Assembly: GCF_000695255.1 (NCBI RefSeq)
Contig: NZ_JMIB01000027.1
Location: 186,001-250,000, forward strand
From: Photobacterium galatheae
Lineage (GTDB): Bacteria; Pseudomonadota; Gammaproteobacteria; Enterobacterales; Vibrionaceae
Direction of reading: 5' to 3'
Length of the DNA stretch: 64,000 nucleotides
Both the position numbers and the translations under genes were made by a program. Positions 25,000 through 33,870 of the stretch are shown here, one piece after another; position 1 is the first letter of the stretch; the number at the start of each line of letters is the position of its first letter. Below the pieces are notes generated by a model. It did not search any database and was not told the origin of the DNA. It saw nothing but the letters and a program-made list of their open reading frames with translations.

Positions 25000-25030
25000 A
25001 AATAAAAAAAACCACCGCATAAACGGTGGG
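25000..25030 (-). terminator. Terminator, minus-strand polarity
   Basis: CCACCG/CGGTGG with loop, followed on the minus strand by a long T run. Likely end of the mrdA-rodA transcript. Confidence 0.75.
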
Positions 25031-25075
25031 AAAACATCAAAAATACAAATAATAAATATAAACACAGAAAATTGC

Positions 25076-25105
25076 CTCTTCGTTAAGGTTCCCCCTAGCG
25101 AAGAG
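25076..25105. other. Hairpin between rodA and its terminator
   Basis: CTCTTCG (25076-25082) pairs with CGAAGAG (25099-25105). It lies in the 3' region of the mrdA-rodA transcript; role unknown. Confidence 0.5.
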
Positions 25106-25365
25106 ACAAGCAGATTAAAACGCATAAGTCATTGCTTAGCAATAGATTTATCGATTAGGTCGCTTGATTGGTTGATGTGCGCACACATGGACACAACCTT
25201 GTTGATTTTAAAGTCAAATGAGTAAATTGATACAAAAATTTATATCAATTTAAACAGAATATGCAACCGATTATATTACAATCAGTCCGTCATCTCCTTG
25301 ATTAGAATACGCCCCATATTATCTAAACTATCAATAAGTGATCCATCAAGTAAAATGTTCAATCA

Positions 25366-26496
25366 TTATCCCGACGAGTCATGCTTCATTTTTTGTATAC
25401 TGTAGGCCGATACCAAACCCAGGCTGAAAGTCATCGTCAAAGTCGCAGTACCACCATAGCTGATCAGTGGTAGTGGCACACCAACAACGGGTAAAATTCC
25501 AATTACCATACCGACATTTACAAAGATATAGGCAAAAAGAATCGACAAAATACCACCAATAAAACTTTTTGCGTAGATATCATCAAGTTTCAATAAAATG
25601 CTTAGCACGCGCCCCATCAAAAAAAGGTACATCACCATCAGCATTGCGAAACCGATAAACCCGAACTCTTCCCCGATCACAGCAAAAATAAAGTCTGTAT
25701 GTTGTTCTGGGATGAAACCCAAATGTGTTTGAGTCCCCTCTAGCCAGCCCACACCATCGAGACCCCCTGAACCAATCGCGGCCTTGGCTTGCGCAACGTG
25801 ATACCCCGCCCCGAGTGGATCAGCCTCAGGGTTGAATACAGTCATGATACGCTCTCTCTGATACGGCCTTAATACGTGATACCACAAAATCGGTGATGCA
25901 GCCGCCCCGACAAGGAATCCACCACCGATCAGCCGCATTGGTAACCCAGAGAAAAACAATACAGCAAACCCAGAAAACGCAATCATGATTGCCGTGCCTA
26001 AGTCAGGTTGCAGCAAAACCAAAAATGATGGTAAAACAATGACAAGAACAGACAAAAGTATGTTTCTGAGCTTATTGGCTAATCCCATATGAGCAACAAT
26101 CAGTGCACACATCATCGGTACCGTGAGCTTAGCCAGCTCAGATGGCTGGAAACTCATCAATCCTAAGTCTAACCATCTTCGGGCACCCATTCTGAGATCA
26201 CCAAAGCATGCGACAGCGATCAACAAGACCACGGTTAGCACAAATGCTTTCGCAGCCAGCTGTTTCACAAAAATAACATTCAGTCTTGAGGCCACCACAA
26301 AAACAACGATCGCCAACAGGCACCGAATCATGTGCGACGTCATCATCTCGGCATTCTCACCTGACGCACTGAACACAATCATTGTCGAGAATGAAAGCAA
26401 AAAGATGAGGGCAGTAAACAGCCATCCATCGACCTTCCATCCATCTTTAAAACTAAAGTCGAAGAGCTTTCCGCTCTGGTAGTTATCATGCTTCAT
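25366..26496 (-). CDS. rodA: Rod-shape peptidoglycan polymerase RodA
   Basis: 376 residues, usual RodA length (~370). A SEDS-family glycosyltransferase with about ten membrane segments. It polymerises lipid II into glycan strands for cell elongation together with the class B penicillin-binding protein encoded upstream. Family motifs are visible: RRWLDLG, FQPSELAK, LLQPDLGTA, QRERIMTVFNPEADPLGAGYHVAQAKAAIGSGG, and LPLISYGGT. The ATG overlaps the mrdA stop by four bases, so translation is coupled. Normal chromosomal neighbours (dacA, rlpA, rlmH) are missing, suggesting a second copy on an accessory replicon. Confidence 0.95.
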   Translation of the reverse strand: MKHDNYQSGKLFDFSFKDGWKVDGWLFTALIFLLSFSTMIVFSASGENAEMMTSHMIRCLLAIVVFVVASRLNVIFVKQLAAKAFVLTVVLLIAVACFGDLRMGARRWLDLGLMSFQPSELAKLTVPMMCALIVAHMGLANKLRNILLSVLVIVLPSFLVLLQPDLGTAIMIAFSGFAVLFFSGLPMRLIGGGFLVGAAASPILWYHVLRPYQRERIMTVFNPEADPLGAGYHVAQAKAAIGSGGLDGVGWLEGTQTHLGFIPEQHTDFIFAVIGEEFGFIGFAMLMVMYLFLMGRVLSILLKLDDIYAKSFIGGILSILFAYIFVNVGMVIGILPVVGVPLPLISYGGTATLTMTFSLGLVSAYSIQKMKHDSSG

Positions 26497-28358
26497 TTTG
26501 CTACTGTACCGTCATGACCTTGATGATGTACGTATTTCTTCGCATAAATGTTCGCGAGCTTTTGGGCAATAGGCGCGGCCACTGAGCTGCCAGATCCTCC
26601 GTTCTCCACAAATACCGTTATTGCTATCTGGGGATCATTCATCGGAGCGTACCCAGTCCAGACCGCATGGTCTCTTAAGTGCTCAGCTATCTCATCGTTC
26701 TCGTAGTCAATTTTCCCCAGTGTAGAAAACACCTGAGACGTACCTGTCTTACCTGCCATCGCCACACTGGCTATGTTACGCAGGCTTCTTCCCGTTCCTT
26801 TTTTAGAAAAAACAACATCTTCCATACCTTTTTTTACAGCCTCTACATGCTTAGGGTTAACATAGAATTCATTCAGTAAGGCGCGACTTTCCCCCTTGAC
26901 CATGACAGGCTGATAGAGCTTTCCTCCATTCAGTAAAGCAACCATGGCATTATTCACTTGTATCGGAGTAAGCATGAAAAAACCTTGACCGATACCAACA
27001 GTCAGTGTCTCACCACCATACCAAGGTTCTTTCTTCACCCTTCTCTTCCATTCAGAAGATGGCAGCAGACCTTCCCCCTCCCCCTCGATATGAATACCCG
27101 TTGGTTTACCGAACCCGAATTCTGCGAGCGCATCATGAATGTAATCGATGCCCATCGCATGAGCCAAACGATAAAAATACACATCGCTCGAGACAGCAAT
27201 CGCCTCTGCCATATTGACATAACCATGACCTTGACGCTTCCAGTCTCTAAATCGATGTCCCCCAAGTTCGAAATATGGGCCACTCCATCTGACAGACTCT
27301 GCTTCAATGAAGTTTCCCTCCAGGGCAATGAGTGACATCAAAGGCTTTATCACCGAGGCTGGCGGATACTGGCCAAGCGCCACACGGTTAAATAAAGGCC
27401 TCTTCGTTGAATAGAGATCGTTGACTTCCTGTTGCGTCATTGAATTGATGAACTGATTCGGGTCAACATCAGGCATACTCAATGCGGTAAGGACTTCACC
27501 CGTTTCGATGTCCTGAATAATCACCGCTCCTTTTTTGCCTCCCATGAGCTTGTGCGCTTCCATTTGCAGATCAGCATCCAGTGTAAGCTGAAGGGTTTTT
27601 CCTTTGACAGGCCTTGACGCGATCTTTCTTTCGACAACGCGACCTTTGGCATCCAGAGCGACAGTCTCTTTCCCTATCACGCCATAGAGCTGCTGATTAT
27701 AAAGTTTCTCGAGACCCATTTTACCGACATAGTCGCTTGCAATCAGGTGATATCCCTCCCTCTTTGCTTTCTCCATATCTTTTGGATCAACACGGCTGAC
27801 ATAGCCCAGAGGGGAAAGGAATGCGCCTGCATAATGATACTGACGCACTTTTTTCACCTGAATACTTGTTCCTTCCAGGTAACCAATATTTTCAAGCGCA
27901 ACGGATAAATTTGATTGATTCAGATCTCTGAGCACAATGACCTTCTCATAAGAACGCGAACGGAGAATTTTATTTCTTATCTTTGTCTGATTTTCTTCTG
28001 GAATGGGAATGAATTTCGTCAGCATCTCGATGTAATCAAATGCCGCCTTTTCTCTGTTATTTCTGTACGATGCAAGACGCTCAGGGATAACAACCAAGTC
28101 ATACATTGGCCTTGTACCCGCGACTAAAACGCCATTTCTGTCAACAATGTCTCCACGCTCAGGCGATGTTGATATTTCTTTGATTGTGTTGTTCTTAGCA
28201 ATCGCATACTGGGCTTTGTGATCATTGACTTGAAGGTCGTAAACCTTGTATCCCAATCCAAGGAAGCAAAAAAGCATGATTGCTGCGGACATTTTTGCTC
28301 TGCTGTTTATTGTTTTTCTTTCAAGCTGTCTACTTCTGATCTGCTGACCCTTTTTCAT
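26493..28358 (-). CDS. mrdA: Penicillin-binding protein 2 (elongasome transpeptidase)
   Basis: 621 residues. One N-terminal membrane anchor (~22-40), a pedestal/dimerisation domain (~50-250) and a transpeptidase domain with the three penicillin-binding motifs: SVIK at Ser335-Lys338, an SSD motif ~60 residues later, and KTG at 535-537. It cross-links peptidoglycan made by RodA during lateral wall growth and is the target of mecillinam. Order mrdA-rodA with a 4-base overlap is as in enterobacteria, but the rest of that cluster is absent. A divergent extra copy could alter cell shape of the host. Confidence 0.95.
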   Translation of the reverse strand: MKKGQQIRSRQLERKTINSRAKMSAAIMLFCFLGLGYKVYDLQVNDHKAQYAIAKNNTIKEISTSPERGDIVDRNGVLVAGTRPMYDLVVIPERLASYRNNREKAAFDYIEMLTKFIPIPEENQTKIRNKILRSRSYEKVIVLRDLNQSNLSVALENIGYLEGTSIQVKKVRQYHYAGAFLSPLGYVSRVDPKDMEKAKREGYHLIASDYVGKMGLEKLYNQQLYGVIGKETVALDAKGRVVERKIASRPVKGKTLQLTLDADLQMEAHKLMGGKKGAVIIQDIETGEVLTALSMPDVDPNQFINSMTQQEVNDLYSTKRPLFNRVALGQYPPASVIKPLMSLIALEGNFIEAESVRWSGPYFELGGHRFRDWKRQGHGYVNMAEAIAVSSDVYFYRLAHAMGIDYIHDALAEFGFGKPTGIHIEGEGEGLLPSSEWKRRVKKEPWYGGETLTVGIGQGFFMLTPIQVNNAMVALLNGGKLYQPVMVKGESRALLNEFYVNPKHVEAVKKGMEDVVFSKKGTGRSLRNIASVAMAGKTGTSQVFSTLGKIDYENDEIAEHLRDHAVWTGYAPMNDPQIAITVFVENGGSGSSVAAPIAQKLANIYAKKYVHHQGHDGTVAK

Positions 28359-28494
28359 GAAAACCCGGCGATTATTGCTTCATTTTTGATATTTAAAGCC
28401 TAAAACTCAGTTCAAATATTGAAAAGGGGGAGAACTGAAATAGATGGATTTTCTTCATGAGCTGGTGGCTTTTTTATCACCTGACAGGTAAATA

Positions 28495-28521
28495 AAAGAA
28501 AACCCCGACAAAGTCGAGGGT
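28495..28521 (-). terminator. Terminator of the cold-shock gene
   Basis: On the minus strand CCCTCGAC-TTT-GTCGGGG (one mismatch) followed by TTTTCTTTT. Confidence 0.75.
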
Positions 28522-28566
28522 CAATGAAAACACTCAGTCCTATAAATTGAGGTACGAATTGATCAT

Positions 28567-29262
28567 TTAGACTGATTTAAGTTTTGGCTTTTCTGCTTTG
28601 CCAAGCTTATCTCCAACACGCTCAACACGAATCAACAACAAATCAGCCATACGAACAAAAGCCAAAGCCATCTTTGAAAGTTTCATTTGCATATTGTAGT
28701 GCTGCGTTAAACCAAAGTTGATCACCTTAACCTTCAAAAGCGTGACTGTTTTCGGATCATCAAGTTGAATCGCTTTCAGAATTCGAGAGATAACATCGTT
28801 GTCTTTCTGCCTGAACATCTCGACATCAGGCTCGTGATTCACATGAGAGGCTGCTTGCTCACCAACAGCTGTCTGGGCCTGGGTTGGTCTCGGATACAGA
28901 GTCTTCTGATGTTGAATCTGTACATCTTGCCTCATTTTGGCTTTCGATTGACAGACAGCCTTCCTGCTCAGATTTGTCTTATGCTTACAGGTAGCGTTCT
29001 GTGCTTGATTGGAACCACCTACTTCTGATGCAGAGGTAACTCTTTTGTTCATGCTCACTTCGATGGCAGCCACGCCTTGCGGATTTTTTCCAATTTTATA
29101 AATGACCTCCGTACCGACAAGTTGGGTAGCACTCATATTCTTTAACTCTTTACGAAGGGCCGCAGCATGAAAATAAATATCCTTTTCTGAATGGGAGTCT
29201 GTGAGAAAACCAAATCCCCTTTCACGAAAAAAGATTTTAATTGTACCACTGATTTTAGCCAT
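28567..29262 (-). CDS. Cold-shock-domain protein with long C-terminal extension
   Basis: 231 residues. Residues 1-72 form a cold shock domain with RNP1-like RGFGFLT (~15-21) and RNP2-like DIYFHAAAL (~28-36), which binds single-stranded RNA or DNA. A basic, glutamine-rich linker (~75-145, including two Cys) and a helical C-terminal region follow. Ordinary Csp proteins have only ~70 residues, so the extra 160 residues are unusual. ATG behind AGGGG. Two promoter elements of the recurring type lie upstream. Confidence 0.8.
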   Translation of the reverse strand: MAKISGTIKIFFRERGFGFLTDSHSEKDIYFHAAALRKELKNMSATQLVGTEVIYKIGKNPQGVAAIEVSMNKRVTSASEVGGSNQAQNATCKHKTNLSRKAVCQSKAKMRQDVQIQHQKTLYPRPTQAQTAVGEQAASHVNHEPDVEMFRQKDNDVISRILKAIQLDDPKTVTLLKVKVINFGLTQHYNMQMKLSKMALAFVRMADLLLIRVERVGDKLGKAEKPKLKSV

Positions 29263-29323
29263 GTTACCCCTATCTGTGTTTCCTTGATATTATTTCTGCT
29301 GATTCAGCAACACCAAACAGTTC

Positions 29324-29354
29324 ACGATATTACCACACCATAACCCACTGTAAA
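29324..29354 (-). promoter_or_regulatory. Proximal promoter of the cold-shock gene, extended-motif type
   Basis: On the minus strand GTGTGGTAATATCGTGAAC with -10 TATCGT (29329-29324) and TTTACA (29354-29349) 19 bp upstream. Confidence 0.6.
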
Positions 29355-29401
29355 GCCTAATTTCCGCTAAGCACATGTTTTTTGTGCGCATACAAGCAAC
29401 T

Positions 29402-29440
29402 TTGACTTTATTGCAAATGGTCCCTATATTACTACCACAA
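29402..29440. promoter_or_regulatory. Overlapping divergent promoters
   Basis: Plus strand: TTGACT (29402-29407), 17 bp, TATATT (29425-29430), for the gene starting near 29453. Minus strand: GTAGTAATATAGGGACC with -10 TATAGG (29428-29423), towards the cold-shock gene. The two -10 elements share bases, so only one polymerase can bind at a time. Confidence 0.6.
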
Positions 29441-29452
29441 TTATCAACAATC

Positions 29453-29977
29453 ATGACTCACGCGAACATGAACTTTATGACCATGCTTAAATTTGGGAGC
29501 TTCTATTATACGCTCGTTCTGATTGCCGCTGCGGTTTACCGAGCAACATTCATGGCACATGTTGCGACTTACCAGGATTTAATGTTCTATCTATCATTGA
29601 TGTTCTGGTTATGCGTTGTACTCACCGTGAAGGAAAATGAGAGAACTCACACACTATCAGCCAAATGTATCACTTCTAGCCTTATTTTTATGCTCCTATC
29701 AGAGCAAACATCTGAAAGTGGAATTTATAGCGGATGGAATAACAAAATTGATGAAGTAGTCGATGCAGTACTCGGTGGCATGGAGTTGACCATTAACTTT
29801 GGTAAACCAGAAGATCTTATCCCTTATATCAGCACGTTAGAAATTTACCATGCTCTGTATAACGCTCAGGCTGGTGTGTTGATGTTGTTACTCCTAATAG
29901 GCACTCTAAAGAGCAAAGGGGTGAAAAAGTTTGCGCCCAAAAAGTCAAAAAGAGTAAAGTCGAAAATAAAATCCTGA
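29453..29977 (+). CDS. Membrane protein, hypothetical
   Basis: 174 residues from the ATG of MTHANMNFM, chosen because the promoter start (~29437) lies inside the longer frame that begins at 29375. Membrane segments at about residues 15-32, 42-62, 76-90 and 147-162, with a strongly basic tail (KKFAPKKSKRVKSKIKS). Not recognised. No clear ribosome-binding site; MNFMTMLK five residues on is another option. Confidence 0.5.
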   Translation: MTHANMNFMTMLKFGSFYYTLVLIAAAVYRATFMAHVATYQDLMFYLSLMFWLCVVLTVKENERTHTLSAKCITSSLIFMLLSEQTSESGIYSGWNNKIDEVVDAVLGGMELTINFGKPEDLIPYISTLEIYHALYNAQAGVLMLLLLIGTLKSKGVKKFAPKKSKRVKSKIKS

Positions 29978-30009
29978 TAACAAAAAAGTGCTCTTTCTTG
30001 TTATCAGGA
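29972..30009 (+). terminator. Hairpin overlapping the stop codon of 29453-29977
   Basis: Perfect 12-bp stem TCCTGATAACAA/TTGTTATCAGGA with a 14-nt loop; the first arm includes the TGA stop codon. The T tract after it is weak, so it may stabilise the mRNA end as well as terminate. Confidence 0.6.
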
Positions 30010-30045
30010 AAATTCTAGATATTATAACTTTTATAAACTTGATAA

Positions 30046-30426
30046 TTAGTAGGTAATATCTGTTTCAAAAATTGCAACTTGTTGTGTGTTCAAGGTCTCT
30101 TGTGCATCTTTAAAGATACCATAAATACCTTGAACATCATCTTTAATCCCTTCGAGTTCAAGGATTGCGCGTTCTATTGATAGCAAGTCAGATCTATTAA
30201 AAACGGAATGATTCTCAAATGCAACTTTAGCAATTAAAGCATGATCATCACGCTTTTTGTCAAAGAATTGTTCTGAAAATGAACCACTCTCAGCACTCAT
30301 TGAAGCTAAACTCAATAAATGCTTCTTTCTAAAACCATCAGCAAAGGTAACCTCAACCTTATCTAAATCTAAGTTATTGATTATAAATTCTTTTCCTGAA
30401 CTAGCATTTCTGAATAAGATGGACAT
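30046..30426 (-). CDS. Hypothetical protein
   Basis: 126 residues, soluble, with an N-terminal beta-rich part and a helical C-terminal half (RAILELEGIKDDVQGIYGIF). Not recognised. ATG behind AAAAGGAAA. Converges on the gene at 29453. Confidence 0.6.
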   Translation of the reverse strand: MSILFRNASSGKEFIINNLDLDKVEVTFADGFRKKHLLSLASMSAESGSFSEQFFDKKRDDHALIAKVAFENHSVFNRSDLLSIERAILELEGIKDDVQGIYGIFKDAQETLNTQQVAIFETDITY

Positions 30427-31200
30427 AGGGTTTCCTTTTCTGTGTTACTTATCATTATGTATAGAGTATTATATTTGTATCGGAATAAATTACAATACAA
30501 ACTGCCATCCAATCATCAAAAAAGCAATCAAATGGTTAGATTTCCAGCTAAAGTATGAATGGCACGAATAATACACTATCTTTATCTTGCCACAACTGTT
30601 AAAACAGGGACTTCGGTCACATATTTACTTTTTAGCGTCAATTCACCGTGCATTCAACATTTTAGAAACAAAATAACAAATCATAAAAATAGTGTAACAA
30701 ATCCCCCTTCACCCAAAGTAACGTCAAAGAGAACTGTCAAGGCAGAATAAAGAAAAACGCCATAACATAAGTTTCCTGGGATACAGAGAGGCTAACCACA
30801 ATTTTACCCATGGAAGCAAAATATTGTCGAACCAAGACCTCTTTTTTGATATCAATCTTTATCACACGCAATTTATGTCTACGGCAATCTAGGGATAACA
30901 CTATCATTTGGTGAAGCTTAAGGCGGCAGAGTACAATCATACTCATTGATGAGTACTAAACGATGGGGGCACCGTAAACATAAAAACTAAATTGTGTACA
31001 ACTCATCTAAACTTTTACTCAAAAATTATTTCACCACGAACCTGTTGGATCGTTGATTAAATACTTCATAGAGATGATCTCACTGTTATCCTCTGTTGAT
31101 TTCAATGACTATAGACAGTTATTACGAGTACTCGATGAAGAGAGGATTATTTGAATTTCAAATAGTTAATCATTACCGTTTACTTAAACAGTCTTACATC
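30427..31200. other. AT-rich region without supported gene
   Basis: About 770 bp, markedly AT-rich. Short frames at 30559-30750 (plus) and 30737-30946 (minus) lack ribosome-binding sites and recognisable content. A small inverted repeat ACTCAT-TG-ATGAGT occurs near 30940. Confidence 0.4.
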
Positions 31201-31800
31201 ATGAAACTCAAAAAAAAAGCGAAAGCTGGCTCTACCATGGTTGAGTTAATCATTGTTGGTTCTTTAGTGGTACTCGCCTCAATATTTATTCTTTCTCAGT
31301 ATTCAACAAACAGTGCATATAAAGAGGGTAAAAGAGAATCACAATCGGTAGATCAGCTTCTCCAGGAAACGATTATGTTACATCCGGTGAACTCGATGAT
31401 TAAGCCATTCCTATATCCGCTAAGTGATGATCAAAAGAACGATAGAGAGCATGAGATCGTTAAAAAAGGATTTGACGCGATTCCTTCTGAGGACCTCAAG
31501 AACCTTCTCAACAAGTACTTTAAACATGCTCTTAATATTCACAGGCATCCTGTCATACTCACAACAAATGGCCAGTTTTTAGAGATAGAGTCAGAATTTT
31601 CCTCAGTAGATACTTGTTCAGGATTTATATCGGAAATGAAGTCCACTTCGTGGCAAAAGGTTACAATCAATCATGTTACAGTAAGCATTCAAGACTCAGT
31701 TGCAAAAGACTTATCAAATCTTTGTGCTAACCATTCTAAAGATACTTTTAGCTACACCCTCCAGTTCTGTTACGAGACTGCTGCTTTACCCTGTACTTAA
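31201..31800 (+). CDS. Type IV pilin/pseudopilin-like protein
   Basis: 199 residues from MKLKKKAKAG. A short basic leader ends in Gly10, followed by a class III signal: G|STMVELIIVGSLVVLASIFILSQY with the conserved Glu at +5 (residue 15), as processed by prepilin peptidase. The hydrophobic helix is followed by a globular domain with cysteines near the C-terminus (TCSGF, LCANHS, FCYETAALPCT) that may form the D-region disulfide of type IV pilins. A longer frame upstream (31096) is not pilin-like. Could belong to a conjugative, adhesive or secretion-type pilus; no assembly ATPase or prepilin peptidase is in the window. Confidence 0.7.
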   Translation: MKLKKKAKAGSTMVELIIVGSLVVLASIFILSQYSTNSAYKEGKRESQSVDQLLQETIMLHPVNSMIKPFLYPLSDDQKNDREHEIVKKGFDAIPSEDLKNLLNKYFKHALNIHRHPVILTTNGQFLEIESEFSSVDTCSGFISEMKSTSWQKVTINHVTVSIQDSVAKDLSNLCANHSKDTFSYTLQFCYETAALPCT

Positions 31801-32009
31801 AGCAAGATGAATCTCACTATCTGATAACTCTCTGTCATCCATATGGGCACACGAGAAGTTGAACGTAATCCTCTCGTTGCCTATACGATTCAGCACTGAT
31901 ACCTGAAATCAAGTTGAACGCACACAAAAACACAGATAAATGTCTGAAAAGGCGCAAGGTTTCAAAAATCGAGTATTGATGGTTAAGTCTTATTTACGGC
32001 AGCTGAGGC

Positions 32010-32366
32010 TTAGTACAATACGATCCGTCTTACTTCTCTTTTCTGGAAAATTGAATAATCGATCGCTAGAAAATGAAGCTCTCTGCCTCTATTTTTCTCA
32101 CACTGAACAGAAACAGAAAGCGTTTCCAATGGATTGAGATTCAGCGTTCTGCCAGCAATGTGACATCGCTCCGATTCAAGTCCCGTTTTGTCGATGACGC
32201 TTGTAGAAACCTCAATAGGTACATCTTGAGTGTTCTTTATTTCAATCCTACCCACTCCTCCTGATGCTATCTGTAGAAACATCGGAGATACGGATAAGTG
32301 TGGCATCGCCTCTAATGAAGATAAAAAAAACAAACTGGATAACAAAGAAACTACTTTTATTTTCAT
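32010..32366 (-). CDS. Short exported protein resembling the N-domain of a pilus chaperone
   Basis: 118 residues. Signal peptide MKIKVVSLLSSLFFLSSLEA, then a beta-sandwich-like domain: LSVSPMFLQIASGGVGRIEIKNTQDVPIEVSTSVIDK...LNLNPLETLSVSVQC, which has the pattern of the first Ig domain of PapD-like chaperones (strand, GGxxxxxIxNT, P-rich turn). True chaperones are ~230 residues with two domains, so this is half-size. Start fixed by AAAGG before the ATG. Assignment is by pattern only. Confidence 0.5.
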   Translation of the reverse strand: MKIKVVSLLSSLFFLSSLEAMPHLSVSPMFLQIASGGVGRIEIKNTQDVPIEVSTSVIDKTGLESERCHIAGRTLNLNPLETLSVSVQCEKNRGRELHFLAIDYSIFQKREVRRIVLY

Positions 32367-32536
32367 GAAGCCTTTTTGTGTATTATACAAAAACAAATTA
32401 ACAGAACTTAAACTTTTCAATGAAATCTGCCATAAATTGTCAATCAGCGCTCCTCGCTCCCTTAGATAGAAAGACTTATTCATCTTTCTCTTTTTCATTG
32501 ATTTCTCTCTGACTTGTTCCTAATATCAAACTAAAA

Positions 32537-32956
32537 ATGGTCAAGAAGATTATTTTATCTTTTGCATTTTCGGCATCGATTTTACTTCCTTTCGCACATG
32601 CCGATGAATACACTGAAGGTGTCATTCGTTATGTCTCAGGTACTCTTTATACTAAAGATATTAAAGTAAAGGCTGAATATCTGATTCACTCGATATCCAG
32701 AATATTTATAGAAAATTGGATCAATGATAAGGAAGCATTTCAGTCAATTTCTGATGATATCAATATTAGTCTCAGTTGCTACATATACGAGACACAAAAG
32801 GCTGGAGTGGATCGTGAATTGAATTTAGTCGATGAGATTCAAACCTTGATGACAGATTCACATCGAACGAAAAGTTTATATCATCAGTTCATGAAACTCG
32901 ATATGCAGAGCAACCACATCATGAAAGAAAAGACGATTTGCTCCGCGTTAATATAA
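32537..32956 (+). CDS. Exported hypothetical protein
   Basis: 139 residues. Signal peptide MVKKIILSFAFSASILLPFAHA with cleavage before DEYTEG, then a helical acidic mature protein with two cysteines. Not recognised. Lies among pilus-like genes and shares the narrow gap with the converging gene at 32959. Confidence 0.55.
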   Translation: MVKKIILSFAFSASILLPFAHADEYTEGVIRYVSGTLYTKDIKVKAEYLIHSISRIFIENWINDKEAFQSISDDINISLSCYIYETQKAGVDRELNLVDEIQTLMTDSHRTKSLYHQFMKLDMQSNHIMKEKTICSALI

Positions 32957-32958
32957 AG

Positions 32959-33429
32959 TCATAGGAGCTTTCTGAGTGAGTGCAGTCTCAATATGGGCTT
33001 GTATACAAAAGCCAGCATCAGAAGGCTCAGAGATGCAAAAAGAAGCAGCTGGTACTGATCGAAATACAGCCCCAGTAAACATAAAGTAACCAAAACAATG
33101 CTGACTACGATTCTTCTCACAAAAAGATCATTATGTGCAAGCAAGATCTTACAAAAATCATTATAAATCCCCACATTATGAGTCTCTCCCAGCGCATAAG
33201 GATAGAGCGAGTCTTCAAGTGTCTCACTGAGCGCATCAGCAAATGTGTCGCCATCTTGCAGCCTTTTTTTGACCACTTTGGTGATAAAAGGTGACTCACC
33301 CTCAATTTTGTCTAACAAAATCATCGGGGAATCCTCGGGATTTTCCTGGCGTATATGATTCAGGAGGATAACAAACTCAATTTGTTTAGAAATTGAGAAA
33401 CCCCGTCTTATCTTAAAGCGATTAATCAT
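32959..33429 (-). CDS. Half-size GspF/PilC-like inner-membrane protein
   Basis: 156 residues. Residues ~1-100 resemble one cytoplasmic T2SF unit (FSISKQIEFVILLNHIRQE...SPFITKVVKKRLQDGDTFADALSETL...GIYNDFCKILLAHN), followed by two membrane helices (~107-125 and 128-145). Full platform proteins of type II secretion and type IV pili carry two such units (~400 residues). It may be a minimal version or a fragment; neighbours include a pilin-like gene. Assigned by pattern, moderate confidence. Confidence 0.5.
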   Translation of the reverse strand: MINRFKIRRGFSISKQIEFVILLNHIRQENPEDSPMILLDKIEGESPFITKVVKKRLQDGDTFADALSETLEDSLYPYALGETHNVGIYNDFCKILLAHNDLFVRRIVVSIVLVTLCLLGLYFDQYQLLLFASLSLLMLAFVYKPILRLHSLRKLL

Positions 33430-33454
33430 CTAGTTTTTTACAATGATAGCCATT

Positions 33455-33766
33455 TTATAAACCACATAGTAGGTCATGAAGCGACTCAATAAATGTCTCT
33501 GCACATGAAAGATCTTGAAGTTCGTCAAGACCATATTCCTTTTTACAATTAAAACCACCAAGAATGACGCTAGTTTCTGTGAGAAAAATCAAGTCTTGGT
33601 TATGGATTTCTAACTCAATATACTCGATGAGCCGCCCGATCATCACAGCAGGATCAGACTCCAAATCCAATGAAGATACCGATATAGCGTCTTGCTCCCC
33701 AACCTCTAAACGAAACTCCAATCCCCAATTTTTTTCCACAAAGTTAGAAACAATAATTTTCTTCAT
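33455..33766 (-). CDS. Hypothetical protein
   Basis: 103 residues from MKKIIVSNF, acidic and soluble, unknown. Start chosen by GGAGAGG before the ATG and because promoter elements lie within the longer frame that begins at 33874. Encoded between the GspF-like gene and the K+ channel gene on the same strand. Confidence 0.6.
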   Translation of the reverse strand: MKKIIVSNFVEKNWGLEFRLEVGEQDAISVSSLDLESDPAVMIGRLIEYIELEIHNQDLIFLTETSVILGGFNCKKEYGLDELQDLSCAETFIESLHDLLCGL

Positions 33767-33807
33767 ACGAAACCTCTCCATTTCAGGTCTCGCATGATAC
33801 ACCAATC

Positions 33808-33836
33808 TCCATATTGCCACAATCGGCATATTACTA
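33808..33836 (-). promoter_or_regulatory. Two tandem promoter-like extended motifs
   Basis: On the minus strand GAGTAGTAATATGCC (-10 TATGCC at 33830-33825) and GTGGCAATATGGAGA (-10 TATGGA at 33813-33808), 17 bp apart, ~45-65 bp before the ATG at 33766. Confidence 0.5.
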
Positions 33837-33870
33837 CTCAATCCTTGCTCATCATCGAGGTCAAACTTTC

